Shown here: in pieces, positions 43,508 through 54,177 of the stretch
Numbering within the stretch: position 1 is the stretch's first letter
How the letters are laid out: each line of letters starts with the position of its first letter
Source: Madurella fahalii
Lineage: Eukaryota > Ascomycota > Sordariomycetes > Sordariales
Direction: 5' to 3'
NCBI GenBank assembly: GCA_029876055.1
Contig: CM056875.1
Span: forward strand, 8,457,001 to 8,521,000
Length of the DNA: 64,000 bases
Notes under the pieces: model-generated
The model's input: the letters and a program-made list of their open reading frames with translations, nothing else
Told to the model about the DNA's origin: nothing
The model's database searches: none
Made by a program: the position numbers and the translations under genes

Positions 43508-45502
43508 ATGTCCAAGGACGCCAAGGACTTGAGGCACAGGCACGACGCCCTCCGACAGGCACAGAGAAGAGATTCGTTTTCATCCGTATTCTCTTGGGCT
43601 GGGTTTCCGACCAAAATTGCTACCGCCAAAGCGGCCATGACATCCTCAACCGCTCCGCAGTCATCCCAGGCGTCTCCTGGCAGCAGCAACAGCACCACCA
43701 CCACCACCACCACCACCACCACCACCAGACCGCGACGGCATAGCCACGCCGGTACCGACATGAAAACGAAGGCACGTAGAGGTTCTACCACATTTCGAAG
43801 ATTTTCGTTCTCGATTCCCGCGGAGGCCCAGGAGGAGGCTAGTACTAAGACAAGACATACAAAGACACCCATAAACCTGGATACGAAAACCCAAACAGGG
43901 ACCTCCAAGACGGGCAAGAGTATCTCACCCGAGAAAGACAACAAGAGCACTTCGGACAACGCGGAAGCTGCAAAGAGCACGTCACAGGCTCAGTCGAACC
44001 CCCCGGGCGCTCAAGACAAGCCAAGGTAAAACTAGTTGCTATTGTCCGCAGATGTATGCTACTTACACGAGCTGCCTAGGTCTACCACGCCGCCAATGCC
44101 CAAGTCGATCCTTCGTGTTTCGAGCCCGGACGGTTACAAACGCCCCAGGCAGTTCGTCAACCCCGAGACGGGAGAGCCTCTTAGCCCTGGGCTGCCTCCA
44201 GCATCTCCCGTCTCTGGCGGCACGTCTTCTCCTCCTGGGTCGCCACCAATGTCACCCGTCTCCAGGCCCATGTCTCCGGGCGCGACCGTCCGGTTTGCGA
44301 AAGCGACCATCCACAGAGTCGAGGTCGGCCCTGGGCGCCGTTTTCTCCCGGTAAAGCGCAAGAGCAAGAGCACCCTGACCTACATTTCCCCACTCGACCC
44401 CGGCACCCAGAAGAGCGCCCCGAAGACCATGTTGCAGAGTCCGACCAAGATGAGAAGACACCAAGAGAACCAGGCAGCCATGGGCCGCTACTGGATGCGA
44501 ACCGAGGAGGAAGAGGCCCAGTGGAGAGCAGAGGCCGAACGAAGAGCCGAGGAAGAGGCAGAGAGGTACCGTAACGAGCCTGCCAGTCCTCCCCCGGGGT
44601 CTGTCACTCCAAAGCCACCCGTCGAAGCGGTAGGGGAGCAGAGGACGCTGGCCGACAAGATTGCGGAAATCGACAAGCTGCCCCGCCAGGGCCTCAAGCC
44701 CAACCCGGATAAGCTGGAGGAAGAGGAAGCAGAGTCTTCTGACACGGACACGGACGAAGAATCCGGCGCTGATTGTGATCAGGAGTCAGCAACTGCAAAA
44801 GGTGCAACGCAGGACAGCGCAGAAGGAGAATCGAGCGCCGGGCGCGGCGCGGTTGTGGTGAAAGTCCGTGAGGTTGTTGAGGACAAGATCGATGACGAAT
44901 CCGACGAGGACGAGAACGGTTCGGAGGAAGCCATGCCCACTTCCCTTTCCACTTCAAATCCAACAACGACAAGAACAACGACGCAGGAAACAGGAACCAG
45001 GCACGCAGCATTAACCCCAACAAAAGAACAAACCGAACTTACAGAATCCAGATCCTTCTCTGAGGGGATGGCAAAAGCACAAGCCGCAGAAGAACACGCA
45101 AAACGGCAAGCAGCAGCGGGTCCCGCCGTCGGCAGCAGGACGGAGCCAGCAGACCCCAAGGCCGAATCCTCTTCGGCCCCTTCCTCATCAGGGCCGAAGT
45201 CCGGCGGTACAGGGAAACGACCCGGCTCACCAATCCAGCTCGTGAGTTCCAGAGCCCGTTCCCGATCGCGATCCGTCTCTCCGACATTCTCGACATCACC
45301 ATACGGCAAGAAGGCGCCGTCTGAAAAAGACCGAAGCAAGGACAAGCCGAGGCCGCCGACGCCAACATCAACAGCGAACCTCAAATCGTTCTCGGTCAGA
45401 TCCGCCAGCCACAGCAGCAGCGGCGGCAGCTACCACTTGCATTTATCTGGGCGCAGGGGTAGGCGATGTTTTGAGGAGCACAAGCACGAGATTATAGCTT
45501 AA
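43508..45502 (+). CDS. Disordered fungal protein with conserved-looking core; function unknown
   Basis: Two exons, 43508..44025 and 44080..45502 (intron 54 nt, GTAAAA..CCTAG), encode 646 residues. The start is the ATG in GCGCCATGTCC. Exon 1 contains FSSVFSWAGFPTKIATAKAA, a run of 11 threonines coded by (ACC)11 at 43694-43726, and basic low-complexity sequence. Exon 2 opens with PPMPKSILRVSSPDGYKRP and Ser/Pro-rich repeats. Then comes the most ordered part, ATVRFAKATIHRVEVGPGRR through LTYISPLDPGTQKS, SPTKMRRHQENQAAMGRYWM and a charged helix (EEEAQWRAEAERRAEEEAERY). The remainder is acidic then Ser/Pro-rich. I do not recognise a domain. The mix suggests a regulatory or cytoskeleton-associated scaffold, but that is a guess. 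The last exon boundary near the C-terminus is less certain. Confidence 0.68.
43694..43726 (+). repeat. (ACC)11 trinucleotide repeat coding polythreonine
   Basis: Eleven pure ACC codons lie in exon 1 of the gene at 43508. Use of a single codon throughout points to recent slippage rather than selection on the protein. Confidence 0.95.
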
Positions 45503-46112
45503 GTCTTAATATTTGGGCGGCGAGCGTGTTGATTTCCTTTGCTTTATGTTCGATCAATGTCCACGCTAAAAACCACCGGCGGCAGTCTCTTTTCATTTCG
45601 CATACCGTCTATCGTTTACTTGTTGTTTCCTAATCCAGTCTCTCTCTCTCTACTATATTACTCATATATATCGGCGTCGCGCCAGGCTCTTGTCTGTCTT
45701 GTATACGGTCTGTTTCTGCTATGGTAGCTATAATCGGGGTTAGCTTTTTTACGCTCTTTCCTTGAACGGCAGTAGTATTGACGGTGACAGTCATATTGCG
45801 GTTATTCAAGGCGGTATTATTATTGTCCTAGCAGATAAACATCAATTCCGCCCGGTTGACCTGCACAAAATGATAGGATATCTTCCCAAGCCAGATTTGC
45901 CTTTCCAAACGCCATCCATCCCTTTCCATCTTCCCCCCAAGATCACACGCCGAACCTCACACCCACCCCCATCCGCACCCGCCAAACAAATACCACGGGG
46001 ACCGACCCTCTTCCTCTAAATTTTCCCCCCCTCTACTGCCCCCCCCCCCTTTATCAGCCTAGCAGCCTGTCAGCCAGCCAGGCACCCACGCAATCACCTA
46101 GAATGCAAGAGA
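45503..46112. other. Intergenic between convergent genes
   Basis: It contains 3' flanks and C-rich runs near 46025-46050. No gene was recognised. Confidence 0.6.
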
Positions 46113-47791
46113 CTACATCAGGCCGCTCAACACCACCTTGCCCACATTCGCCACCTCGCTCTTGACCCCGGCGCGGCCGTACTCCTCAAAGTCCTTCAGC
46201 ACGCCCTGGATCAGCAGCTTGCGCACCTTGCCGTCGGCCTTGGTGAAGAGCTCGGCCACGGCGCCGCCGCACTCGCGCGGGGTGGGCACCAGGCTCAGCA
46301 GGCGCGTGTACGTGTCGATGAGCACGTCGCACAGCGTGGCAAACGTCTCGAAGAAGTCCGGGTCGAACGGCAGGCTCGGCGTCAGCAGGTGCGTGTACTC
46401 CTCCCCCGGGAGCAGGTCCACCTCGGACGCGGCGAAGTTGATGATCCCCGGCCCCGCCGTCGACGTGGCCGTGACCGGATCGTTGGGGTTGGCAGCGCCC
46501 ACACCCACGCCCACGCCTACGCCCATGCCGATGTCGTTGGTCCCAAAGGCTGTGGCGTTGCTCTCTACTTGCTCCAGCGGGTAGCCTATCTCTGCGCCGC
46601 CGCCCCCTCCCCCCGCTGTGGTGGCGGCCGTGGCGGTAGGTCCGGTGGTGGTGGTAGTGGTGGCACCGGTTGCGCTGCTGCTCCGTCGGCCTTTGGGCAT
46701 TACGGACCCGCCGCCACCGCCAGCGCGGCGGAAGATGTGGGGAAGGCGGGCGGCGCGGGTGAGGGAGGACGGGGTGGTGCCGTTTTCCGAGTGGAGTTGT
46801 TGGAACGAGTCGAACTCGGTGAGTAGGGTGTTGAGGCTGCGGAGGAACTCGACGGGATGGTTCGAGTTGAGGTCGATCACGGCCGGCAGCGAGATGCCCA
46901 GCGTGAAGTAGTTAGTCGCACGCCGGGCGAGCTTGCGCGCATCGTGGTAGTAGGGCATGCGCTGCAGGTCGGGTTTGTCAAAGAGCAGTGTGTTAAACCA
47001 GTAGATGCGACCTTCGTGGCTGTTATAGTTTTCGATAGATTATCCGTGTTAGTATTTGGGAGTTGAGGGTTGACTGTGAGAGCCGGAAAGGAGTCTTACG
47101 CCTTGCGCAGGTAGTCGAGCGTTGATATCCTCTTGTTCGCTGTCTCTTGAATGTGCTGGTGCACGACGCTCAGCTCGCTCGTTGCGCCGAGGCTGTTCAT
47201 GCCTGCCGAGGACGCCAGCTGGGCCGGGTAGCCGTTGATGGGCGTCGGGGCGCCGCGGCTCAGCATTTTGAAAGAGAAGCTCTCGGCCGAGGCGGGCGAC
47301 TGGACTATCGTTTCGGTCTCGCGGGAGAGCTTCGCAGCGGTCGCGAGGGCAATGTCCGGGAGCGGAGGGACGGGGCTATCGGAGAACAGCTGGATTGCTG
47401 GAGGACGATGACCAGTGGTTCTGTCGCCATTCCCAGACGACGACGAGTTCGCGCGGGGCTTGCTGCCCTTGCCGGGCGAGGTCCAAGTGAAGGACGGCTT
47501 GCGACTGAACGAGGGCCTGCGGTCCTTGTGGAGCACGTTGGGCTGTCGGGGACTTCCCCCGGCAGCAATAGCCTCGGCCGGGCTGTTTGCTAGCCGGGAT
47601 TTGGCGGCTGACTTGCCGTTTGGCGACGACGGGGGTTCGGTGTAGTTAGCGTTGCCGGGAATGGTGGTGTTGTTGGAGTTGGAGTTGGAGTTGCTGTTGG
47701 AGTTGCTGTTGGAGTTGCTGTTGTTGCTTCGGCCGCCGCCAAAGAGGGACGAGAAGAAAGGGGCGGCCGTCTGCGTCGGTGTGGCTCCCAT
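46113..47791 (-). CDS. Conserved-looking fungal protein of unknown function
   Basis: Two exons, 47791..47100 and 47019..46113 (intron 80 nt, GTAAGA..AACAG with ACTAAC upstream), encode 532 residues. The first 200 residues are disordered: an (Asn-Ser)n repeat coded by GTTGGA-type hexanucleotides on the plus strand (47671-47724), Ser-rich basic segments (RKPSFTWTSPGKGSKP) and others. An ordered region begins before the intron and continues after it: KRISTLDYLRKAHEGRIYWFN joined across the splice, then DARKLARRATNYFTLGISLP, VEFLRSLNTLLTEFDSF. A Gly/Thr/Val low-complexity insert follows, and then a second ordered part (LPFDPDFFETFATLCDVLID, FTKADGKVRKLLIQGVLKDF). The clean splice through an ordered segment supports a real gene. 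I recognise no named domain. ECT1 is divergent. Confidence 0.72.
47671..47724. repeat. Hexanucleotide repeat coding (Asn-Ser)n
   Basis: About nine imperfect six-base units (TTGGAG/TTGCTG variants on the plus strand) code alternating Asn and Ser in the N-terminal region of the minus-strand gene at 46113-47791. Confidence 0.85.
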
Positions 47792-48860
47792 GTCTCGCTT
47801 TTTTAGGTTGGCCTACCTTGTCCAGGGCAAAGCATGCAACGCCCTCATTTGCTGCCGCCGTTTTAGCGCCCCGAATCCGGCAGGAGGCGCTGGCAGCGTT
47901 CCCGAGGCGCTGGAAGCCCGCAAGCCCCAGGGGTCCAGACGGCGGGGTGAGTTATCGGCCAGCACTGACGGTGACGGGGAATGGGAAAAGGGTATGAGCG
48001 CGAGGACAACGAGCCGGGCCTTGATGACGCTCTTAAACCCTGCCCGTGCTCAAATCGATATTCAGGGGTTTGCACGTCCCTGCCCAGATCTATTTTCACC
48101 CTTGTCATCCATCCACAACAGCACACCAACAGTGATAGGTTCCGGGGTTCGTGGCGGCATGAGCACTGGCTGGCTGTTTATGTGCCCCGCATGTTGCAAG
48201 ATTCAGCCGCCAGTGACGTTGCCCGCTTGTCCGACCCATGGGCCTGTCAAGTCCGGGAACCATTTGTGCGAGTCCGTCCCAAGAAGCCGCGCCGCCTGAA
48301 ACGAGTGATCTCCGACCTGTGCTGTGGGTTGTGTTGCTGATTCGGGTAGTAGTGAATTGGAGGCGAGTGGTTTTGAGGCTACGCGAGTGATTAATTCTTT
48401 CTATTTCCCTTTCTTTTCCTCTCTTTGCTTTCCATGCCGCATCTTCAGATCGACTTAATCCGAGGTCCACAGCGGCTTTATTTAGGTATATGTAGCCTGC
48501 GGAAGTCCACGGGCGTGGGGGTGTTGGGGGGACAAGAGGGGCACCGATCGATGATGCCCGAATCCCGTGGTCCTCGGCTGCAAGCTTGTGGTTCTAGGCC
48601 TTCTGGGGTTCACGCAGGACAGTACTGAACCTACCGAGCTAACGGAACCTAGCCACAATCCCCCACTAAAGCGACATCATTTGCAGAGGTACGTATGTGA
48701 CTGCTGCGAATCGTCACAGTCAGTTGTTTACTCTGAACGTCCCGAAAAGTACATCAACCCCTATCTTGCACCGAGATTGCCTATTCTGTGGTTCGTCCAA
48801 GCTTCGGGCCGGTCGTGCTCGAGCGTGGCCCCTCATTGACAGAACCATAGCTCACAAAAC
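47792..48860. other. Shared upstream region of two divergent genes
   Basis: About 1.07 kb separates the start codons of the unknown gene on the left and ECT1 on the right. Open frames are short. No feature was recognised. Confidence 0.55.
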
Positions 48861-50336
48861 ATGGCTGCCACGGACGAGACTCTTCCGCCCGGCGACCCCG
48901 CTCCCGAGTTGCTCGAAGGACGACTCTGGGTTGACGGATGTTTCGATTTCTTCCATCACGGTGTGTCCAAACCAGTTAATGCTCGACAATTCTAGACGAC
49001 TGAGTTTCATGCAGGCCATGCGGGTGCCGTCGTGCAGGCCCGCCAACTGGGCGATGAGCTCTACGTGGGAGTCCATTCCGACGAGGCGATCCTCGAAAAC
49101 AAGGGACCCACGGTGATGAATCTACGAGAACGGTATAGTACCCAGCAGCAGCCCCCTTTCGACCATACCTAGGCATCATCATGCACTAACTTGCCCCTAG
49201 ACTCCTGGCCACAGATGCCTGCCGCTGGGTGACCAAGTCAATTCCCTACGCCCCCTACGTGACCCAGCTTGACTGGATTAGCCACTTTGGCTGCAAGTAC
49301 GTGGTCCATGGCGATGACATCACCTCGGACGGCAGCGGCGAGGACTGCTACCGCTTCGTCAAGGCCGCGAACCGCTTCAAGGTGGTTAAGAGGACGCCAA
49401 GCATCTCCACTACCGACCTCGTTGGGCGCATGCTGCTGTGCACTAGGGGCCACTTCATCAAGTCACTCGAGAAGACGCTTGCTGGCGAAGAAGGGCCCGG
49501 GACCGAGGCTGAGCGGAAGGCCAATGGCGAGGCCATGTTGGAGAGGATCAAGCTGTATGCGACCGACGAGACGGCCAAGAACCCCGGCGCCAACGTGTGG
49601 TTTTGGACGGCCAAGGACGGGTTCAAGGAGCTGGTTGGTGGCATTGGGCCCAAGCCGGGACAGCGGGTCATCTACGTGGACGGCGGATTCGACTTGTTCT
49701 CGAGCGGCCACATCCAGTTCTTGCGTTTGGTGACCGGGGCCGAGGAAGAGTTGGCAAGGAACGACGGCTGGTACTCGGAGCAGGCCATAAACGAGAGGCG
49801 AGGCAAGGGCGCCGACTACGGCCCTGCCTTTGTTGTCGCTGGCGTCCACGACGACCATGTGATCAACCAGTGGAAGGGAGTCAACTACCCAATCATGAAC
49901 ATTTATGAGCGGGGGCTCTGTGTTCTCCAGTGTCGGGTGGGATGGCCCCAGAAATTACTGCACTTAGTTTGCTGCTGACATCATACAGTATATCAATGCC
50001 GTTGTGTTTGGTGCCCCTTTCACTCCCACCAAGGAATACCTCACTTCGCTTCCATGGGGGACGCCCGATGCCGTCTATCACGGGCCAACATCCTTCATGC
50101 CGTTCACAGACGACGTCTACACTGCACCAAAAGAGATGGGCATCTACCGGGAAGTTGGACATCACGAATTCGAGGACGTCAACGCCGGAACCATCGTGCA
50201 GAGAATAATGAAGAGCAGAGACCTCTACGAGGCACGCCAGAGAGCCAAGGGGATGAAGGCCGATATCGAAGCGGCGCACAAGGAGCGGGAGCGACTAGAA
50301 GAAGAGCAACAGACCAAGGAGGCATCGCAGCGGTAA
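48861..50336 (+). CDS. ECT1: Ethanolamine-phosphate cytidylyltransferase
   Basis: Four exons encode 433 residues: 48861..48960, 49015..49132, 49201..49936 and 49989..50336. The enzyme makes CDP-ethanolamine from CTP and phosphoethanolamine in the Kennedy pathway to phosphatidylethanolamine. It has the two tandem cytidylyltransferase folds of the family. The first contains VDGCFDFFHHGHAGAV, whose HxGH motif is completed across intron 1, then YVGVHSDEAI, HGDDITSDGSGEDCYRFVK and an RTPSISTTDLVGRML signature. The second contains VDGGFDLFSSGHIQFLR, VVAGVHDDHVIN and, across the last intron, GLCVLQCRYINAVVFGAPF. In the second fold the first His of HxGH is Ser, so catalysis probably rests with the first. 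Length and joins are normal for the family. Confidence 0.94.
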
Positions 50337-51581
50337 AACCAGGATGCTACGGTCGTGGGCCCGATTAAGGACAATTCAACCAATAACCCCGAGATTCAAA
50401 AGGTTGCAAAAAGGGGGTAGTGAGAGGCTTCAACGGGCCTTGAAACCGGTAGAGGATATCACAATAGACGTGGTCAAATCTAGAATATGGTCAACTATAT
50501 AATAACAGAAAATAACCATCATTGGACAATCCATCAGATACCATAACGCATTTTCGAGTCATCAACGGGGTCGCGCGACGATTTACGCCGGCTCCACCTC
50601 AGAGCTTGACTCTATTAATGGTTTATCATCACTTGAACTGCCCGCGATAATCACCAAGACACCCGCAGCCAGCAGCATGGACAATGGGCCTCCCGTGAAG
50701 CCTAGAGTTTCCGTCTGTCCCGCTGTACGCTGGTTGCAGAGCCTCAAGGATGGAAATACCACAGATGTTGAAGCCCCCCTCGCACCAAGAATGAGCCCCG
50801 TCGAGTAACTCGATACCCCTTTCAGAGGACGAGCAATCGCATTTCTGTGACATCATGACGAAATCTCTCGAGCCAGCCGTGACGCTCCCGGCCCGGACCG
50901 AACCAGCGGCAGCCCACCATCGACCAGTTACCCACCACCGGCGCGACACATTCGTCCCAGACGGCCAGAGCGCGGACTCATATCTTCATCCATGTGGTCT
51001 CTGGCCCGGGAACGGACAGCCGATCACCGGCAGAAAAGCAGGCGGCCGACTTTGGAATGATGGGCCGGGCGGAACTGACAGACAAGGAACTGGCGGCCGA
51101 GATCAGCCGCTGTGCTTCTATGGCGGCGCGTTTCCGCAACCACCTCCAGAGAAGGTGGGTGTCCGAGGACTTTCTCCCAAAGCTTTTGGTGTGCGAAAGA
51201 GCAATGCCCTCTCCGTTGTGAGCTTCGAATAGCGATTTGTTGGGCGAGGGGTGCTTGAAGAAAAAGAAGAGAGGAGAGGAAGCCCAATCGAGTTTGCCGA
51301 GAATTTTTATTGCATGTGGATGTGGGGCGGATTGGTAGGATGGTCCGCGCTTTTTGTGGATTTACGGACGGGGTGCGTTTAGCGTCTCGAGCCAGGCACG
51401 CACTCGAATTCGAAGCTCGTTGCCGCGTGCAAGATCGAGTTGGGCGAGCATTCGCTTCAAATAATTCTTCGACAGACACCCCAGTTTCCCCGATCTTGAA
51501 TGACGAAGCCGCGTGCCTTTATACTACCAGCAAAAGGGACGACTTAGGCAATTACCATAATAAAGTGCGCACACCGCAAAG
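50337..51581. other. Intergenic with a weak candidate small ORF
   Basis: This lies between ECT1 and RAE1. A 54-codon ATG-started frame at 51057-51221 reads as a plausible helix and is listed separately. Otherwise I see nothing. Confidence 0.5.
51057..51221 (+). CDS. Candidate small ORF, uncertain
   Basis: The frame starts ATGATGGGC and codes 54 residues with a charged amphipathic stretch, AELTDKELAAEISRCASMAA followed by RFRNHLQRR. The same frame is open upstream to about 50994, so it could be an internal exon of a gene I cannot assemble, or a relic. A GTGGGT donor-like site falls at the end of the helical part. I recognise no family. Confidence 0.22.
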   Translation: MMGRAELTDKELAAEISRCASMAARFRNHLQRRWVSEDFLPKLLVCERAMPSPL

Positions 51582-52773
51582 ATGGCGGGCCTATTCGGAG
51601 CGGCCGCGACAGCCAGCAACACGCTCGGAGACCTGAAGAACGACGTCGAGCTCGGAAGCCCGCCCGAGGACAGCATCTCGGACCTTGCCTTCAACCCCAA
51701 CCCGACGGACCCCAAGGATTTCCTGGCCGTGGCGAGCTGGGACAAGAAAGTGCGCATCTACGAAATCTTGAGCAATGGCCAGGGTCAAGGGAAGGCGGTA
51801 ATAGAGCACGACGGCCCGGTTTTTTCGTGCGATTTCTTCAAGGTTGGCGGGATCTTCTGTAGCCTGGACTAGACGCCTCCTCCCATGTCTAACATCTCGA
51901 TAGGACGGCCAAAGGGTCATCTCTGGCGCCGCCGATAAGCAGGCCAAGGTGCTGGACCTCAACACGGGACAGACGGTGCAGGTAGCGCAGCACGACCAGC
52001 CCGTCCGCTGCGTCCGATATTTTGAAAACAACGGCACCCCCATGGCGGTCACAGGCTCGTGGGATAAGACGATCAAGTACTGGGACTTCCGGAGCCCCAC
52101 ACCCGCGGGGTCGGTCACTTGCCAGGAGAGGGTCTACACGATGGACGTGCGCGACAACCTGCTCGTGGTCGGCACGGCCGACAGGTATATCAACGTGGTC
52201 AATCTCAAGGACCCAGCCAAGTTCTACAAGACCATCCAGAGCCCGCTCAAGTGGCAGACGCGGGTCGTCAGCTGCTTCACCGACTCACAAGGCTTTGCCA
52301 TCGGGAGCATCGAGGGCCGTTGCGCAATTCAGTATGTCGAGGACAAGGACTCCAAGTAAGCTGCCACAACGTCCCCCTTCTCTCTCTCATCCACACGTTG
52401 CTCACACCAGCGCAGCCTCAACTTCTCCTTCAAGTGCCACCGCGACCAGCCGCAGGGCAGCGTGACCAACGTCTACGCCGTCAATGACATCTCGTTCCAC
52501 CCCCAACACGGAACCTTCAGCACGGCCGGTAGCGACGGCACCTTCCACTTCTGGGACAAGGACGCCAAGCACCGGCTGAAGGGATATCCCAATGTAGGAG
52601 GCAGCATCACAGCAACAACGTTCAACAAGACGGGCTCCATCTTCGCCTACGCCGTCAGCTACGACTGGTCCAAGGGCTACCAGGGCAATGTGGCCAACTA
52701 CCCAACCAAGGTGATGCTGCACCCGGTGCAGGGTGACGAGTGCAAGCCGCGGCCGAGTGTGCGGAAGAAGTAG
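51582..52773 (+). CDS. RAE1: mRNA export factor Rae1/Gle2 (WD repeats)
   Basis: Three exons encode 356 residues: 51582..51842, 51904..52355 and 52416..52773. Rae1/Gle2 is a seven-bladed WD-repeat protein that binds the GLEBS motif of a nucleoporin and aids poly(A) RNA export; it also acts in mitosis. The N-terminus DVELGSPPEDSISDLAFNP is typical. WD-type segments include FLAVASWDKKVRIYEI, VISGAADKQAKVLDL, PMAVTGSWDKTIKYWDFRS and LLVVGTADRYINVVNL. The conserved block SIEGRCAIQYVEDKDS leads, over the second splice, into NLNFSFKCHRD. The end carries TFSTAGSDGTFHFWDKDAK and YAVSYDWSKGYQGN. The first donor is GTTGGC, weaker than usual, but the join gives FFKDGQRVISGAAD as expected. Complete. Confidence 0.95.
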
Positions 52774-53328
52774 TGGTGGATTTGATGGATGGAGCCGAGA
52801 TCGGGATGGATGCAGGTGTAACGAAAGGGATCCGGTTAAGCTTCAGCAGGCTTTGGTTGTCTAACAGGTACCAAAAAAAAGATACCAAGGGAGATTAGTA
52901 GCGAAACTCGGGGTGACGGTGTGGGAAGGGGAAGGGGGGGGCCGTTAGGAAGGGATGGCCACCTATTGTGGGATAAAGTCACGACAACCACTTTCACTCA
53001 TGCAAGGTCATAGCGGTCGTTGGGAGGATACGATTAATTAGATAGCCAAGATAGCCAATGTCAATGTCAATATGCTGTTAAAACCATCTCAAACGCCCCG
53101 CGGTTGAGCGTTGGGCGGAGCTGCCTTATGAAAGTTGCAGATTACAACCATGTATATCTCATGCTACAATTTTCTGACGTCCCGTTACCCGTCTCTGGAA
53201 CGATTAGCAGAAAGATAGGGCGATAAAAAAAATGGAAATAGAAAACCAGCCGTCAACGACCGAACAATTTTCGTCAAATCATCACCAGGCCGCCCTCCGC
53301 GGGAGGGCAACCCCCCCCCGGTCGCCAC
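52774..53328. other. Intergenic between convergent genes
   Basis: It holds the 3' flanks of RAE1 and the gene at 53329-54177, with a C9 run near 53311. No gene was recognised. Confidence 0.6.
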
Positions 53329-54177
53329 CTAAGCAGCAGCAGCGGGGCCTTTGCCGCCACTACTACTACTGTTACTACTACTACTACTACTACTCGGCGG
53401 GCCAAAAACATCCTCGATCATGCCCCTCCACAGATCCCGAATCATGCCCTGGCCCATCTCGAAGCTCTCGGTCCGCTCGTCCTCGCGGCCCAGCTCGTGG
53501 GCGAACTTGAGCTCCACACCGTCCACCCCCATGCCCTCGACCTCGGTCAGCGCGGCGGGGGCCACGCGGGCTGGGTCGGGGGCCACGACGAGGATCTCGG
53601 GCGCGGCCAGCGGGGCGTCGGGGACCTCGGGCTGGCGCAGCCACGCCGGCGGCGAGGCGTTGTCGGGCAGCAGCGGCACGCGGATGTGCGCGTAGGGGTC
53701 GTACCGCGACTGGTCGGCCGCGTCGAGCAGGAAGAGGTTGGGCAGCACCACCGCCTCGGCCGTGGCCCCGGCCACGGCGGGCGACGGCTTAGGCGCCGAG
53801 TGGTGGAACGTCTGCATGAAGGGGATGGTGCGCGCGCTGCGGGTGACGGGGCGGTGCGGGGTGGTGGTGGTTGTTGGCGTTGTCGAGTGGTGCCGGGAGT
53901 GCTGCTTTGTTTTCTGTTAGTTTGGAGGGGTTTTTTTTATTGAGAATGGACGATGAGAATGGCAGATGGATAGATGGGTAAGATGGATGGATGAAAGAGG
54001 AAAGTGGCTTACATCTGCGGCTGCTTCGTCTGCTACGACGGGCGATTGCCGTTTCCTGCCCGCGCCTGAGCCGGCTTTGGAGGCATTGTTGAAGACATGC
54101 GAGGGCCGTCCAATTGACGGGGTTGTGCTGAGGGAACGGGTGAATTTGGAGACGGGGGTTGTAAGTCTGGATGACAT
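53329..54177 (-). CDS. Probable mitochondrial protein of unknown function
   Basis: Two exons, 54177..54013 and 53901..53329 (intron 111 nt, GTAAGC..GCAG), encode 245 residues. The N-terminus, MSSRLTTPVSKFTRSLSTTP, is basic, rich in Ser/Thr and lacks acids, as in a mitochondrial presequence; this is an inference. Exon 2 carries a further basic Thr/His-rich stretch, then an ordered part: FMQTFHHSAPKPSPAVAG, VVLPNLFLLDAADQSRYDPY, PEILVVAPDPARVAPA, and a helical end GMIRDLWRGMIEDVFGPP. It finishes in a Ser8 and Ser/Gly/Ala low-complexity tail coded by AGT/AGC triplets. I recognise no domain. RAE1 converges from the left. Confidence 0.65.

Noticed and set aside
42645..43583. 312-codon open frame on the minus strand
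   Set aside because: All frames around it are open because the DNA is GC-rich. It overlaps the start of the gene at 43508 on the other strand, is rich in Arg/His/Ser without any domain, and resembles nothing I know.
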